NCBI GenBank assembly: GCA_030625525.1
Contig: DAOUQR010000092.1
Location: 1-5,463, forward strand
DNA length: 5,463 nucleotides
From: Pseudomonadota bacterium
GTDB lineage: Bacteria > Pseudomonadota > Gammaproteobacteria > DAOUQR01
Direction: 5' to 3'
The position numbers and the translations under genes are program-made. The notes beneath the pieces are model-generated. The model did not search any database. It was not told where the DNA came from and saw only the letters and a list, made by a program, of their open reading frames with translations. Below are positions 4,793-5,463 of the stretch, one piece after another; position 1 is the first letter of the stretch, and each line of letters starts with the position of its first letter.

Positions 4793-5463
4793 ATGGGAAC
4801 TGTTACTGTCATTTTTCTTGCTATCATTGCTTTATTATTTATGTCGATGTTTCGGGTTTTGCGTGAGTATGAACGCGGTGTGATATTTACCTTAGGGCGT
4901 TTTTGGAAAGTCAAAGGTCCGGGTCTGATTATCATTATTCCTATTGTACAGCAGATGGTACGTGTGGATTTGCGTACGATCGTGATGGATGTGCCTAGCC
5001 AAGACGTGATTTCTAAAGATAATGTGTCCGCGCGTGTGAATGCGGTAGTGTATTTTCGGGTGATTGAGCCAGATAATGCGATTATTCAAGTTGAGAATTT
5101 TTTTGAGGCCACGAGTCAATTAGCGCAAACGACCTTACGTTCTGTCTTAGGTCAGCATGAGCTAGATGAAATACTGTCAGAACGTGACAAACTCAATACT
5201 CATATACAAAAGATCTTGGATGAGCAAACCGATGCTTGGGGGATCAAAGTGTCCAATGTTGAAATCAAGCACGTTGATATTAATGAATCAATGGTACGAG
5301 CGATTGCGAAACAAGCCGAAGCCGAGCGTGAGCGTCGTGCTAAGATCATTCATGCGGAAGGTGAGCAGCAAGCGTCTGAGACCTTACTTAGTGCTGCAAA
5401 TGTGCTCGCGCAGCGCCCCGAATCAATGCAATTACGTTATTTGCAGACAATTTCGAACATTGG
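4793..5463 (+). CDS. Slipin / stomatin-like SPFH (band 7) protein, partial, C-terminus beyond right edge
   Basis: The first 223 codons are present without a stop. An N-terminal membrane segment (about residues 3-20) is followed by [13 protein letters not shown] (24-36) and [10 protein letters not shown], the standard opening of the band 7 domain. Then come [24 protein letters not shown] and the [22 protein letters not shown] block typical of slipins. A charged helix ([24 protein letters not shown]) comes near the end and would form a coiled coil. Slipins of this type are about 250-260 residues, so only a short tail is missing. They oligomerise in the membrane and are thought to be scaffolds or substrates for the NfeD protease encoded just upstream. 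The start is supported by AAGGAG (4781-4786) 6 bases before the ATG, the best ribosome site in the window. Confidence 0.94.
   Translation, partial: MGTVTVIFLAIIALLFMSMFRVLREYERGVIFTLGRFWKVKGPGLIIIIPIVQQMVRVDLRTIVMDVPSQDVISKDNVSARVNAVVYFRVIEPDNAIIQVENFFEATSQLAQTTLRSVLGQHELDEILSERDKLNTHIQKILDEQTDAWGIKVSNVEIKHVDINESMVRAIAKQAEAERERRAKIIHAEGEQQASETLLSAANVLAQRPESMQLRYLQTISNI

Overview
The window looks like ordinary chromosome of a gammaproteobacterium with moderate-to-low GC content. The reasons are a divergent epmB/efp pair in which EF-P carries a modifiable lysine, an HspQ gene, and a long-form NfeD followed by a slipin. The small secreted and basic proteins and the base composition would suit a Legionellales-like lineage. 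That is a guess from general appearance, not something the sequence proves. I see no phage, insertion sequence, CRISPR array, tRNA or rRNA.

Layout. Positions 1-471 (minus) hold the N-terminal part of EpmB, a radical-SAM lysine 2,3-aminomutase; the gene runs off the left edge. Only 36 bp separates it from efp (508-1077, plus), which encodes EF-P, the protein whose Lys34 EpmB helps to modify. A gene-free stretch (1078-1235) contains a 9-bp GC-rich hairpin and an inverted repeat upstream of hspQ (1236-1553, plus). hspQ converges on a secreted PEBP/YbhB-family protein (1584-2099, minus). From the AT-rich region 2100-2219, which appears to hold two back-to-back promoters, a very basic histone-like protein (2220-2567, plus) is transcribed the other way. 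It ends at a perfect palindromic terminator (2582-2611) that also serves a small two-helix membrane protein on the other strand (2642-2833, minus). Next comes a secreted DM9 (DUF3421) protein with a His-rich linker (2900-3301, plus), then the long NfeD membrane serine protease (3346-4677, plus), then a slipin/SPFH protein (4793 to the right edge, plus).

How the genes work together. Two functional pairs are clear. EpmB and EF-P belong to the beta-lysylation pathway that lets ribosomes pass polyproline stretches. NfeD and slipin are a classic membrane pair of a ClpP-like protease with a stomatin-like partner. The other genes are single units. The least explained are the histone-like basic protein, the DM9 protein and the small membrane protein. 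I found no clearly new multi-gene system. The observations most worth following are the DM9 protein, the basic DNA-binding-like protein with its shared control region, and the REP-like hairpin after efp.
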